From positions 145,014-172,767 of the forward strand of contig DKIV01000008.1 in assembly GCA_002454425.1 (NCBI GenBank): 27,754 nt of DNA. Reading direction: 5' to 3'. Positions within the stretch are counted from its first letter, which is position 1; each line of letters begins with the position of its first letter. Under the pieces are notes generated by a model that was given only the letters and a program-made list of their open reading frames with translations, ran no database searches and was not told the origin of the DNA. A program made the translations under genes and the position numbers. Source of the DNA: Sphingobacteriaceae bacterium UBA6709. GTDB taxonomy: Bacteria > Bacteroidota > Bacteroidia > Sphingobacteriales > Sphingobacteriaceae. Below, piece after piece: positions 7,084 through 15,218 of this stretch.

Positions 7084-7692
7084 ATGAAGATTATTGCAGT
7101 CGGCAGGAACTATATAGAACATGCCAGGGAACTAAACAATCCCGTACCAAGCTCTCCGGTGATATTTATGAAGCCTGAAACAGCATTATTAAAAGATAAT
7201 GCGCCGTTTTATCATCCAGACTTTTCCAATGACATACATTATGAGGCTGAAATCGTTATTAAGATTTGTAAAGAAGGACGCCACATATCGGAGAAATACG
7301 CTGGAACTTACTTTGAAGAAATCGGACTGGGTATTGACTTCACAGCGCGGGATATACAGCAGCGACATAAGGAAAAAGGACTCCCCTGGGAACTGGCGAA
7401 ATCTTTTGATTTTTCAGCGCCTATCAGCCGCTTTTTACCAAAACAGGATTTCGACCTTAATAATTTAAATTTCAGCCTGAATCTGAATGCAGGTCAGGTA
7501 CAGTTAGGAAATACCGGGAATATGATTTTTACTTTTGAAAAGCTTATTTCTTTTATCTCCCAGTATATCAGCTTGAAAAAAGGTGACCTTATATATACCG
7601 GCACCCCGGAAGGTGTAGGAAAGATATCCATTGGCGACAGGCTAACGGGATATATTGAAAATGAAAAACTTCTCGACTTTGAAATTAAGTAA
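7084..7692 (+). CDS. Fumarylacetoacetate hydrolase (FAH) family protein
   Basis: A 202-residue FAH-fold enzyme of the small, single-domain type (acylpyruvase / 2-hydroxyhepta-2,4-dienedioate isomerase-like / oxaloacetate decarboxylase-like). The metal ligands are visible: Glu54 and Glu56 in HYEAEIV, and Asp85 in GIDFTARD. The C-terminal signature GDLIYTGTPEGVG is intact. Substrates in this family are small beta-keto or acylpyruvate acids, and sequence alone does not decide which. The gene begins at ATG 7084 without a clear Shine-Dalgarno sequence. Its last 32 bases overlap the start of the following M23 peptidase gene in another frame, so the two are probably cotranscribed, although no functional link is evident. 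Confidence 0.88.
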   Translation: MKIIAVGRNYIEHARELNNPVPSSPVIFMKPETALLKDNAPFYHPDFSNDIHYEAEIVIKICKEGRHISEKYAGTYFEEIGLGIDFTARDIQQRHKEKGLPWELAKSFDFSAPISRFLPKQDFDLNNLNFSLNLNAGQVQLGNTGNMIFTFEKLISFISQYISLKKGDLIYTGTPEGVGKISIGDRLTGYIENEKLLDFEIK

Positions 7693-9415
7693 GTACTGTT
7701 TAAACTATTTCCTGGGTACATTCTTCGTTGCTACGATGGCGACATCGGCTTCGGGACAGGATATTCCCCTAACACGCTCCTACCCTCAAAGTGATTTCAG
7801 GCAACCGTTGGATATCCAACCGGTTCGTCTTGCAGGTTCTTTCGGTGAAATTCGCGGCGGGCATTTTCATTCGGGGTCTGACTACCGGACAAATCAACGC
7901 GAGGGCTACCCTGTATATGCTGTTGCTGACGGCTATGTATCACGATTGCGGGTGCAGATTGGCGGCTTCGGCAATGCCCTTTACATAAGCCATCCCAATG
8001 GCTATACCACCGTTTACGCGCACCTGAAGAGTTTTTCGCCTAGAATCGCAAGAATAGTGAAAGACTACCAGTACCGCAAGCGAAGCTTTGATGTAGATTT
8101 TCCGCTTATGCAGCTGGAAATACCGGTAAAAAAGGGAGAAGTTATTGCTCAATCGGGGAATACTGGAAGTTCAGGAGGCCCGCATCTGCATTTTGAGGTA
8201 AGGGATTCCAAGACAGAGGAGATCATCGATCCTCAACTATTTGGTCTTCCCATTGAAGACAGCATTCAACCTACGTTGGATGGCTTATATATGTATCGTT
8301 TAAATGATAAACCCTTTAGCGAAAATACACCGCGCCAATTCTTTGACCTCCGCGGAGCTAAGGGTAATTACCTTGTCCTGGGAAATCCGCTTATCAAGGT
8401 GAACGGCCCTACAGGCTTTGGCATACACGCGTACGACATTCAGACCGCAGGCAATAAAAATGGAATTTATTCCATTGAACTTAAAATCGATACAAGCGTC
8501 GTTTTTCTTTCAAGCATCGAGCGGTTCTCCTTTGCTGATACACGCTCGGTAAATTCCCATATTGATTATCCTGCAAATCTGCAATTTGGAAGAACCATAC
8601 AAAAGAGCTTCGTTGAGCCGGGTAATACCATGAGCATCTATCGTAAGCTTGTTAATCGCGGCATCATCAATCTTGTAGATAAGGCTGTGCATCAGATGAC
8701 TTATACGGTAAAAGATGTAAGTGGCAATACAAGTATATTAAAGTTCAGGATACAATACGATCCAACCTCTGTGATAAGGGGCAAGGAGATAGCGGGTGTA
8801 AAGGTATTTCCCTACAATCAGCAAAATGACTTTGCGACTGCAGATTTTCGTATCATGATGCCCAAGGGCACTCTATATGATACGATCAATTTCCGGTACG
8901 ATAAAACGGAAAAGCGCAGCGGCAGCTGGTCTGACACTCATTTTGTACATACTCGAATGATACCCGTTAACAGCAATTACACCATTTGGATTAAAGCCGA
9001 CAGCAGCTTACCAAAAACTCTTCATAGTAAGCTGGTGGTTGTCGACAATCGAGGGGTGGCCTTAGGCGCGAGCTTCGAGAATGGATTTGTGAAAGCCAGT
9101 CCCCGGGCTTTTGGGAGCTTTGCGGTAAGAGTCGACACAATAGCGCCCCACATCACGCCCCTGAATATTGGAGAAGGACGCGACTTAAGCAAGGCTTCGC
9201 GCATTAGCTTGCGCATTGCCGATAATCTTAGCGGAATAAAAAGCTTTAATTCGTTTATCGACAATAAGTGGGTGCTAACGGAGTATGATCCTCGGATACG
9301 CACGGTTTGGCATAGCTTTGACGGAAGCTTTGCGCCCGGTACACATAATTATGAGTTACAGGTTACTGATATGGTTGGAAATACACGCTCCTATAAGGCA
9401 ACTTTTAAGCTTTAA
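7661..9415 (+). CDS. Secreted M23-family metallopeptidase (LytM-like)
   Basis: A 584-residue secreted protein. The signal peptide ends near ATSASGQ (about residue 33). A LytM/M23 domain lies at about 55-185, followed by about 400 residues of beta-rich, Ig-like sequence. The zinc and catalytic residues are present: HxxxD at His70/Asp74, His121, and HLH with His175 and His177. M23 enzymes cut peptidoglycan cross-bridges, or serve as scaffolds for other hydrolases. With the active site intact, this one is probably an active endopeptidase in cell-wall remodelling. The frame is open from a TTG at 7655, but ATG 7661 gives a standard signal peptide. It overlaps the preceding gene by 32 bases. Confidence 0.88.
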   Translation: MKNFSTLKLSKYCLNYFLGTFFVATMATSASGQDIPLTRSYPQSDFRQPLDIQPVRLAGSFGEIRGGHFHSGSDYRTNQREGYPVYAVADGYVSRLRVQIGGFGNALYISHPNGYTTVYAHLKSFSPRIARIVKDYQYRKRSFDVDFPLMQLEIPVKKGEVIAQSGNTGSSGGPHLHFEVRDSKTEEIIDPQLFGLPIEDSIQPTLDGLYMYRLNDKPFSENTPRQFFDLRGAKGNYLVLGNPLIKVNGPTGFGIHAYDIQTAGNKNGIYSIELKIDTSVVFLSSIERFSFADTRSVNSHIDYPANLQFGRTIQKSFVEPGNTMSIYRKLVNRGIINLVDKAVHQMTYTVKDVSGNTSILKFRIQYDPTSVIRGKEIAGVKVFPYNQQNDFATADFRIMMPKGTLYDTINFRYDKTEKRSGSWSDTHFVHTRMIPVNSNYTIWIKADSSLPKTLHSKLVVVDNRGVALGASFENGFVKASPRAFGSFAVRVDTIAPHITPLNIGEGRDLSKASRISLRIADNLSGIKSFNSFIDNKWVLTEYDPRIRTVWHSFDGSFAPGTHNYELQVTDMVGNTRSYKATFKL

Positions 9416-9585
9416 GGAATAACGCAGGTTGAAGGTATGGAGACTGTCAATCCGTTTTTAAACATACGCATTTTACATTCAGATAATTCTCCCATAGGTA
9501 AAATTGTTTACTTTTAGAAAGCTGATGAAAGGATATACGAGCCTTTGGTCAGGCAAAAAGCACAAGACATTTAACATCAACTATT

Positions 9586-10050
9586 ATGGAATTAAAAGAA
9601 GGTGATAAAGCGCCACTATTCGAAGCGAAGGATCAAAACGGCGAGAAAATTTCTTTAACTGATTTTCAGGGGAAGACGTTAATATTATATTTTTATCCTA
9701 AAGACGATACTCCGGGTTGTACCACTGAGGCTTGCAACTATAGAGATAATTACCAAAGCCTGCTACAAAAAGGCCTGGCAGTGGTGGGCGTGAGTGTTGA
9801 CGATGAAGCGTCTCACCAAAAGTTCATCAGCAAATTTGAACTCCCCTTTCCTCTAATCGCTGACACCACTCACGAAATCGTTGAGAACTACGGTGTATGG
9901 GTAGAAAAGAACAATTACGGTAAGAAATATATGGGAACGGCTCGTACAACTTTTATCATTAACGAGCATGGCGTTATAAGTAAGATTATCCGCAAGGTTG
10001 ATAATGCCAATGCCTCTGGCCAGGTATTGGAAAGTTTACAAGGATTATAG
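9586..10050 (+). CDS. bcp: Peroxiredoxin Bcp (thioredoxin-dependent thiol peroxidase)
   Basis: A 154-residue peroxiredoxin of the BCP/PrxQ subfamily. It reduces hydrogen peroxide and organic hydroperoxides with electrons from thioredoxin, in the cytoplasm. The peroxidatic Cys45 lies in PKDDTPGCTTEAC and the resolving Cys50 is five residues on, the atypical two-cysteine pattern of PrxQ. The conserved Arg is in MGTARTTFIIN. The length and N-terminus (MELKEGDKAP) are standard, so the ATG at 9586 is secure. It is a single gene ending in a terminator shared with the converging gene. Confidence 0.95.
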   Translation: MELKEGDKAPLFEAKDQNGEKISLTDFQGKTLILYFYPKDDTPGCTTEACNYRDNYQSLLQKGLAVVGVSVDDEASHQKFISKFELPFPLIADTTHEIVENYGVWVEKNNYGKKYMGTARTTFIINEHGVISKIIRKVDNANASGQVLESLQGL

Positions 10051-10093
10051 TATACCGTAATCTTCTGGCTAAGATAATTTCAATACGTTATAA

Positions 10094-10127
10094 AAAAAGG
10101 GTTGCCCAATGAAGGACAACCCTTTTT
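10094..10127. terminator. Bidirectional terminator between bcp and the PepSY-like gene
   Basis: AAAAAGGGTTGCC pairs with GGACAACCCTTTTT (one bulge) around a 7-base loop. A and T tracts flank both sides, so it can work for either converging gene. Confidence 0.88.
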
Positions 10128-10147
10128 AATTGTGATATGCTTAGAAC

Positions 10148-10645
10148 TTATATGTTTTTCATGTAAGCGATTTCGCCATCAGGAGTAATCTTTATAAGAA
10201 TAGTTTCTTTCTTGTTCTTAATACTTGCGAAATACATTGAATCATAGTTTCTGCGGCCAGTAAGCATGTCGAAGTTAGCACTCTGACCATCAAGATCATA
10301 CTTCACAACATCATCAACTTCGTATCCTTTATAAAGCTTTGCCAAACGAGCCTTGCTCAACGCTGGTAGCTTGTTAAAATCAACATGCTGCGTAGTAGCA
10401 ATGTATTCGCCGTTTAGATCGAAGAACGCAGCCAGTTTCTCACCATTCAAAATAAAGGAAGCTTTCTGAAAAGCGTCTGTGATTGTCCAGTTAACATTTT
10501 CAGCAGCGGAAAAACGGCTCGAAAAATTATTAAGAGCGAAATAAGATGCCTCTGATTCAGCATCAACAACTTTTTTGTTATCATTAGCAAATCCTTTAAC
10601 AGAAGCTACTAAAACGAGTAATGTGATATAGATAAACTTTTTCAT
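10148..10645 (-). CDS. Secreted PepSY-like protein (DUF2874-type)
   Basis: A 165-residue exported protein with a clear signal peptide (MKKFIYITLLVLVASVKGFA). The mature part has the pattern of the PepSY-like family common in Bacteroidetes: a helix (NNFSSRFSAAENVNWTI), then beta strands with ILNGEKLAAFFDLNGEYIAT, then a short helix and YDLDGQSANFD, ending TPDGEIAYMKNI. No catalytic residues are seen. Such proteins are thought to act in the periplasm as inhibitors or binding modules, but the role here is unknown. It has its own strong promoter and ends at a shared terminator, so it is transcribed alone. Confidence 0.8.
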   Translation of the reverse strand: MKKFIYITLLVLVASVKGFANDNKKVVDAESEASYFALNNFSSRFSAAENVNWTITDAFQKASFILNGEKLAAFFDLNGEYIATTQHVDFNKLPALSKARLAKLYKGYEVDDVVKYDLDGQSANFDMLTGRRNYDSMYFASIKNKKETILIKITPDGEIAYMKNI

Positions 10646-10664
10646 TTTCTTTTTGATTATATCA

Positions 10665-10695
10665 CAAAGATAAGCTCAATTAAGATATTGTCAAA
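10665..10695 (-). promoter_or_regulatory. Complete Bacteroidetes-type promoter of the PepSY-like gene
   Basis: On the minus strand TTTG (10695-10692) and TATCTTTG (10672-10665) are separated by exactly 19 bases. Both elements match the sigma-ABfr consensus TTTG-N19-TAnnTTTG. The -7 element ends 19 bases before the ATG. This is the best promoter in the window. Confidence 0.88.
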
Positions 10696-10699
10696 AAGT

Positions 10700-11026
10700 A
10701 AATTAAACTTTTAATAATATTTCAATGAAAACGATTGAAATTTACAACTATAACAAACATTAACATTCCACAAACGATTGCATTGATGCTTTTATAAATC
10801 CTGAAATCCGTATGACGCGTGCGATTGATAGATAATCTGGAAAATTAACGTAAGGTTTAAATACACATTACCATTCGAATTATCTGAGAACTTTGCGATA
10901 GGCGAAAATTACTATCCTGCGTAGTCGGCGGTGACATTGCCAGATGATAGTAGCAGATTAGGATTACAAAGGCAGGTTAAGAAATAATAAAGAAAGCAGC
11001 CGTTAGGTTAGTTCGATGAAAGTCGA
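10700..11026. other. Intergenic region, no gene; one possible structured element
   Basis: About 330 bases between the PepSY-like gene promoter and the end of ispG. I find no credible reading frame. At 10910-10952 the arms TACTATC and GATAGTA enclose a second small stem (GGC/GCC). This could be a small structured RNA or mean nothing. No promoter or U tract is obvious beside it. Confidence 0.35.
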
Positions 11027-11055
11027 AGGAGTCGATAAATATTTCATCGACTCCT
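11027..11055. terminator. Hairpin downstream of ispG, possible terminator
   Basis: The 10-base arms AGGAGTCGAT (11027-11036) and ATCGACTCCT (11046-11055) are perfectly complementary with a 9-base loop. They start 12 bases after the ispG stop codon. The T-rich tract (minus strand) lies between the stop codon and the hairpin rather than after it, so termination here is less certain. Confidence 0.55.
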
Positions 11056-11066
11056 GAAAAAAACAT

Positions 11067-13040
11067 TTACAGATCGATCCAGTTTCCATCTACTCTGATA
11101 ATTTCAATCAGCTCGTCAAGTGCGTTTTCCGTATTCACATTTTTCTTAACAACCTCTTTACCCCGGTAAAGCGTGATCTTACCTGGTCCGGTACCAACAT
11201 AGCCGTAGTCGGCATCGGCCATCTCCCCTGGCCCGTTAACGATGCAGCCCATGATACCAATTTTCACACCTTTAAGATGACTTGTTCTGCTTCGGATCAT
11301 TTGCGTAGTTTCCTGCAGATCGAAGAGCGTACGACCACAACTTGGGCAGGAGATATATTCCGTCTTTGAAATACGGGAGCGCGTTGCTTGCAAGATCCCG
11401 AAAGAGGTACTAACAATAGTTTTAGCGGGAATATCAGCGGAGGAAAGCCAGATGCCGTCCCCGAAACCGTCGACTAACAGCGCGCCAGTATCCGTAGCAG
11501 CGTATAGCTGAAAATCAGATTCTGGATTTATCGAATCAACGGGAGTTCGGTAAGTTCGATGGATAATCACCGGACAAGAAATTCCGAGCTCCTGCAAACG
11601 GAAGAAAAAGCTTCGCTGATCGGCCATTCCATGATCCTGTTCGGTTTCCAAAACAAATACAAGACCGGGAGTTTGTAAATCTTCGTTCGTTAAAAGATCC
11701 AGCTCCTCGCTTTTAAGTCTTAGAAGATTCAATGCCGGATCCTTTAGTTTGGCAACATGAAACTGATCCAACGTATACAGAGGATGGCAATTCCATTTTT
11801 TTGTCAATGCCAGCCATGCAGGATAATCATATAACTGCTTAAGATTACCGGGCATTGAAAAAGAGGGAAGTGTTTGTCCCAGATAAACAAAGTCTACAGA
11901 CATATCGGCCATGTTAAACTTGTCAAGCAAATCGGAATACAAGTATCCCGCAGGCGCTAATACCTGAGGATCGCGCATTGCATTGGACGACAAATCCAAA
12001 ATAACACGAGGAACCTGATGCCCTCCAATGAATGTATTCAGCTCAGTGCTTGTCCGTTTGTTGTATTCATAAGGAGAGAAGGACTGTGGAGGATTAACCG
12101 GCTGAGTAGAAACAGCCGGAGCATTTTGTCTAGTTTCATAACGTTTTGCCAGAGCGATGGCGACAGGTGCTTCAAACTCAGGATCTTCAGTTAATGAAAC
12201 CCGAATCGTATCTCCCAGACCATCTTCCAGCAATGTGCCAATACCTACTGCGGACTTAATTCGTCCATCTTCGCCGTCACCAGCTTCGGTGACACCTAAA
12301 TGTAAGGGGTAGTTCATGCCCTCCTGTGCCATGGTTTCCACCAGTAAGCGATACGCTTGTACCATAACCTGAGGGTTACTGGCTTTCATGGAAATCACCA
12401 GATTATAAAAACTCAGACTTTCACACATGCGCATAAATTCCATGGCGGATTCAACCATCCCGCGAGGGGTGTCACCATAATAACTCATGATACGATCAGA
12501 AAGAGAACCATGATTTGTACCGATACGCATAGCGGTACCATACTCTTTGCAAACCTTTACGAGAGGTGTAAACTTTTTATAGATGCGTTCAAGCTCCGCG
12601 TCATACTCATCACGAGTATATTCCAATTGATCAAAGCGTTTTTTATCGGCGTAATTTCCGGGATTTATACGCACCTTCTCTACGATGCGTGCCGCCGCTT
12701 CCGCGGCATTCGGAGTAAAATGTATATCAGCGATAAGCGGAACATCGTATCCCCGTTCACGTAGCTCCTTTTTTATTACTGCTAAATTCTGCGCCTCTTT
12801 CACACTTGGAGCTGTTATCCTTACATATTCACAACCAGCTTCAACCATACGTATGGTCTGCTCTACCGTACCCATGGTATCCATGGTGTCGGTAGTCGTC
12901 ATACTTTGTATACGAATAGGATTATCGCCTCCCATGGCTAAATTGCCGATCTTTACTTCGCGAGTTTTAAAACGCGAATATTCACTGAGAGAGTTACAAT
13001 ATCTTCCTGGTAATATGATGCTGGATTCTGTTATATTCAT
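11067..13040 (-). CDS. ispG: 4-hydroxy-3-methylbut-2-enyl diphosphate synthase IspG, long form
   Basis: An iron-sulfur enzyme of the MEP isoprenoid pathway. It converts methylerythritol cyclodiphosphate (MEcPP) to HMBPP. The N-terminal TIM barrel is clear (VKIGNLAMGGDNPIRIQSM, then VPLIADIHF). The C-terminal part holds the 4Fe-4S ligands Cys565, Cys568 and Cys599 with Glu606 (CPSCGRT; GCIVNGPGE). At 657 residues it is the long form of plants, Chlamydiae and Bacteroidetes. An extra domain of about 250 residues (roughly 290-555) lies between barrel and cluster domain; the short E. coli form lacks it. It starts 43 bases after a Fur-family gene on the same strand and may be cotranscribed with it. 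That arrangement would suit an enzyme that depends on iron-sulfur clusters. The region upstream also has TAACATTG (13067-13060), one mismatch from a -7 element. Confidence 0.95.
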   Translation of the reverse strand: MNITESSIILPGRYCNSLSEYSRFKTREVKIGNLAMGGDNPIRIQSMTTTDTMDTMGTVEQTIRMVEAGCEYVRITAPSVKEAQNLAVIKKELRERGYDVPLIADIHFTPNAAEAAARIVEKVRINPGNYADKKRFDQLEYTRDEYDAELERIYKKFTPLVKVCKEYGTAMRIGTNHGSLSDRIMSYYGDTPRGMVESAMEFMRMCESLSFYNLVISMKASNPQVMVQAYRLLVETMAQEGMNYPLHLGVTEAGDGEDGRIKSAVGIGTLLEDGLGDTIRVSLTEDPEFEAPVAIALAKRYETRQNAPAVSTQPVNPPQSFSPYEYNKRTSTELNTFIGGHQVPRVILDLSSNAMRDPQVLAPAGYLYSDLLDKFNMADMSVDFVYLGQTLPSFSMPGNLKQLYDYPAWLALTKKWNCHPLYTLDQFHVAKLKDPALNLLRLKSEELDLLTNEDLQTPGLVFVLETEQDHGMADQRSFFFRLQELGISCPVIIHRTYRTPVDSINPESDFQLYAATDTGALLVDGFGDGIWLSSADIPAKTIVSTSFGILQATRSRISKTEYISCPSCGRTLFDLQETTQMIRSRTSHLKGVKIGIMGCIVNGPGEMADADYGYVGTGPGKITLYRGKEVVKKNVNTENALDELIEIIRVDGNWIDL

Positions 13041-13083
13041 TGATGTAAGCTGATTCGCACAATGTTAGTCCGAATGTAAAAAA

Positions 13084-13521
13084 CTAGGCGTTCTCTTCCG
13101 ATGATGACTGGCATTTATCGCATACGCCGGAAACAATCATGCTTATAGCATGGGCGGAAAAGCCTTGAGGCAAATTTATGTGAGGAATGCTGACGTCGTT
13201 AATACAATATACCCCCTGACAGCTAACGCAATTAAAGTGTATATGTTCATCTTGATGATGATGTTCACTGCAGTCGCCGTGGCAAAAAGCATAATTTGCC
13301 GTTCCGTTGATATCTATTATCTTATGAATAATCCCCTTTTCCTCAAAGGTTTTCAATATACGATATAAAGTAACCCTATCTATATCCTTACCGATAATGC
13401 CTTCGAGATCAGGCTGCGACGTAGCGACGTCCCTGGTTGAAAGGATTTCGAGAACGCTGTTACGGGGTGCAGTTTTCTTAAGATTATGTTTTTCCAGTAG
13501 ATGATCAAATTTTCTTGCCAT
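13084..13521 (-). CDS. Fur-family metal- or peroxide-responsive repressor
   Basis: A 145-residue Fur-superfamily regulator. The N-terminal winged helix contains TAPRNSVLEIL and the DNA-contacting segment DRVTLYRILKTFEEKG. The dimerisation domain has the metal-binding HHHQDEHIHF (87-96) and a structural zinc site from CVSC (98/101) and CDKC (134/137). Extra cysteines are at 80, 84 and 106. Fur, Zur, PerR and Nur share this pattern, and the ligand cannot be chosen from sequence. The ATG at 13521 was preferred to a GTG at 13542, which lies within an inverted repeat and would add seven atypical residues. An imperfect TTATA-type palindrome directly upstream suggests self-regulation. ispG follows after 43 bases. 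Confidence 0.88.
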   Translation of the reverse strand: MARKFDHLLEKHNLKKTAPRNSVLEILSTRDVATSQPDLEGIIGKDIDRVTLYRILKTFEEKGIIHKIIDINGTANYAFCHGDCSEHHHQDEHIHFNCVSCQGVYCINDVSIPHINLPQGFSAHAISMIVSGVCDKCQSSSEENA

Positions 13522-13528
13522 ACTTCGC

Positions 13529-13550
13529 CTTATATAAACCACGTTATAAG
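13529..13550. promoter_or_regulatory. Inverted repeat before the Fur-family gene, possible operator
   Basis: CTTATA (13529-13534) and TATAAG (13545-13550) form a perfect 6-base inverted repeat with a 10-base spacer, ending 7 bases from the ATG at 13521. The half-site resembles the TTATAA arms of PerR/Fur-type boxes, but the spacing is not the canonical 7-1-7, so operator function is only suggested. Confidence 0.35.
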
Positions 13551-13688
13551 TGCATCATGCCTGACTCATCATGTCACGACACCCGCCATTAAACTACAGC
13601 AAAAATAAAACATTGTGTCATTTTGTAGGCAGGTTTAATGTAAAATAAAGGATTTGGGCGTAGCTTGGGGCTTTTCCCGCGAAAAAAA

Positions 13689-14297
13689 TCAAAGCAGACG
13701 ATCTTTTATCACGATAGTACCCGCCACGAGATCGTGTAATGCCTGATGCTTTTTTTGAAAAAAAGCACTAACGTATCCTATACCTAAGGTGAGGAAGCAC
13801 AAGGCCTTGGAAACATTTCTTAGCGAAGCTTTTGCCAAACTAAGACGTGCCCCCTGGCTATCGGTAACACGCAGGCCTAAAAGACGCTTGCCCGGACTGG
13901 CTCCCTTCTCCGACGCCTCATAAAAGATAGAGACTATTGCCTTTACTGAAGGTAACAAGGCCAGCCCTGATAAAGTTAAGGCCACTTTGAGGTAACTTTC
14001 ACTGACGAACGAAAGAACAATGATCATGACTACCAGATAAATGCCCAGCAGTATCAGGTAGTCAATCAAGGCCGCCAGAATACGTGTCTCCGGACCTGCA
14101 TAATACTGAGGCAAAGGTACCGCAAGGTGCTTAACATCAAATAAGGCTGCCAGACTTGCAAGCTCCTGAAGCTCTTTAAAATCAGCCATACCCTGTTGTT
14201 TAACAAACGTATCTGCGGCAAGTGGAAGACGCTTTAAATCCTCCAGCGTAAACGGACCATCAGGTTTTCCATTGATTACCACCCAATACCTATCCAT
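13689..14297 (-). CDS. GYF_2 plus RDD domain membrane protein
   Basis: A 202-residue protein. The first 50 residues are a GYF_2-like module (YWVVINGKPDGPFTLEDLKRL), a short fold often joined to membrane proteins in bacteria. The rest is an RDD-family domain: the first Arg-Asp region is in ETRILAALIDYLILLG, there are two or three hydrophobic helices, and then SPGKRLLGLRV and the final ALHDLVAGTIVI. RDD proteins have been linked to small-molecule or ion transport and to envelope stress, and no precise role is safe here. It starts three bases after the stop of the LiaF-like gene, within a three-gene operon with that gene and PspC. The GTG at 14300 is possible but less likely than the ATG at 14297. 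Confidence 0.85.
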   Translation of the reverse strand: MDRYWVVINGKPDGPFTLEDLKRLPLAADTFVKQQGMADFKELQELASLAALFDVKHLAVPLPQYYAGPETRILAALIDYLILLGIYLVVMIIVLSFVSESYLKVALTLSGLALLPSVKAIVSIFYEASEKGASPGKRLLGLRVTDSQGARLSLAKASLRNVSKALCFLTLGIGYVSAFFQKKHQALHDLVAGTIVIKDRLL

Positions 14298-14300
14298 CAC

Positions 14301-15218
14301 CTAAAACCACGATACTTTGAAACTGGAAAGTGCACCTTCAAACTGTACTTCATACTTATTTTGTGCGGAAGCGTAGTTTTCTGTTTCGTAAGTATCTTCA
14401 CCAACGGCCTTAAATCCAGGCATGCTGGTGCTGGTAAGTCCAGCGCTCATTTTTATGCGACAAGCCTCACCTCTCGGAAAATGCAATACAATTTTTGAGG
14501 CTCCTGTCTCAATATTAATCTTCGACGTCTCAAATGCCCGACCCATTTTCAAATCCATGCTGCTAGCTCCCCCTTCAAATCGAAGACTGCGAATTTTAAA
14601 CTGGGAAAGATCGAAATGAGCCTTGCTAGCGCCAGATTCTATATCCATATCCCAGATAGGCTGCTTGTTTATTGATAATATCACGTTATTCGCCAGCTTC
14701 CCATCCTCAGTAGTACCGTTGCCGGCCATCTTAAAGGTCAAATACTCCGAAGAGTCTGAAGCGCCACGTTTCAGACCATAATTATTGAGAGCTCCCGAAA
14801 CAATAGCTTTAAACAGATCAGCGGTAGTATCTTTGAGCTTGTAGACGGTACCACCTCCTGAGATTTTTAACGAGGCATATCTCAGTCCCTTATACTCTTC
14901 ACTGTATACATTCTTCTTAAGATTCCCCTTTACAGGCCCCGACCTCAATATCCAGTCGTCTATTCCCTGCGGCTCGCTGACAACGCCCTTCCAGCCAATA
15001 AAAGCGAGCGCTCCTACCGTAAGTATTACCGTAATAATATTGGCATTTCTTCCGGCGCTCTTTATCAACAGCATATTGGCACCGATCAGGATTAAGGCCA
15101 GCGGCCAGAACTTCCAAATCGCCATCCATTGAAATTCAATGACATTAAAATTCTCCAGCAGTAGAATGGCTCCGATAAATACAAATATCAGTCCCCAAAT
15201 TATTTTATCTCTTTTCAT
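14301..15218 (-). CDS. LiaF-like membrane protein with transmembrane pair and beta-rich C-terminus
   Basis: A 305-residue protein. The N-terminus carries two short hydrophobic hairpins of the LiaI/LiaF transmembrane type (IIWGLIFVFIGAILLLENF and FWPLALILIGANMLL), then one more segment around 65-80. The C-terminal 190 residues are beta-rich, with a repeated motif: ESGASKAHFDL, EGGASSMDLKM, ETGASKIVLHF. The spacing of about 23-25 residues suggests a stacked beta sheet. In Firmicutes LiaF restrains the LiaSR cell-envelope stress system; there is no LiaSR pair here. Its start overlaps the stop of the PspC gene by one base (TAATG), which suggests translational coupling, and the RDD gene follows immediately. 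Confidence 0.82.
   Translation of the reverse strand: MKRDKIIWGLIFVFIGAILLLENFNVIEFQWMAIWKFWPLALILIGANMLLIKSAGRNANIITVILTVGALAFIGWKGVVSEPQGIDDWILRSGPVKGNLKKNVYSEEYKGLRYASLKISGGGTVYKLKDTTADLFKAIVSGALNNYGLKRGASDSSEYLTFKMAGNGTTEDGKLANNVILSINKQPIWDMDIESGASKAHFDLSQFKIRSLRFEGGASSMDLKMGRAFETSKINIETGASKIVLHFPRGEACRIKMSAGLTSTSMPGFKAVGEDTYETENYASAQNKYEVQFEGALSSFKVSWF

Noticed and set aside
13519..13542. GTG start adding seven residues to the Fur-family protein
   Set aside because: The extension lies across the inverted repeat and is absent from the usual family N-terminus; ATG 13521 fits better.
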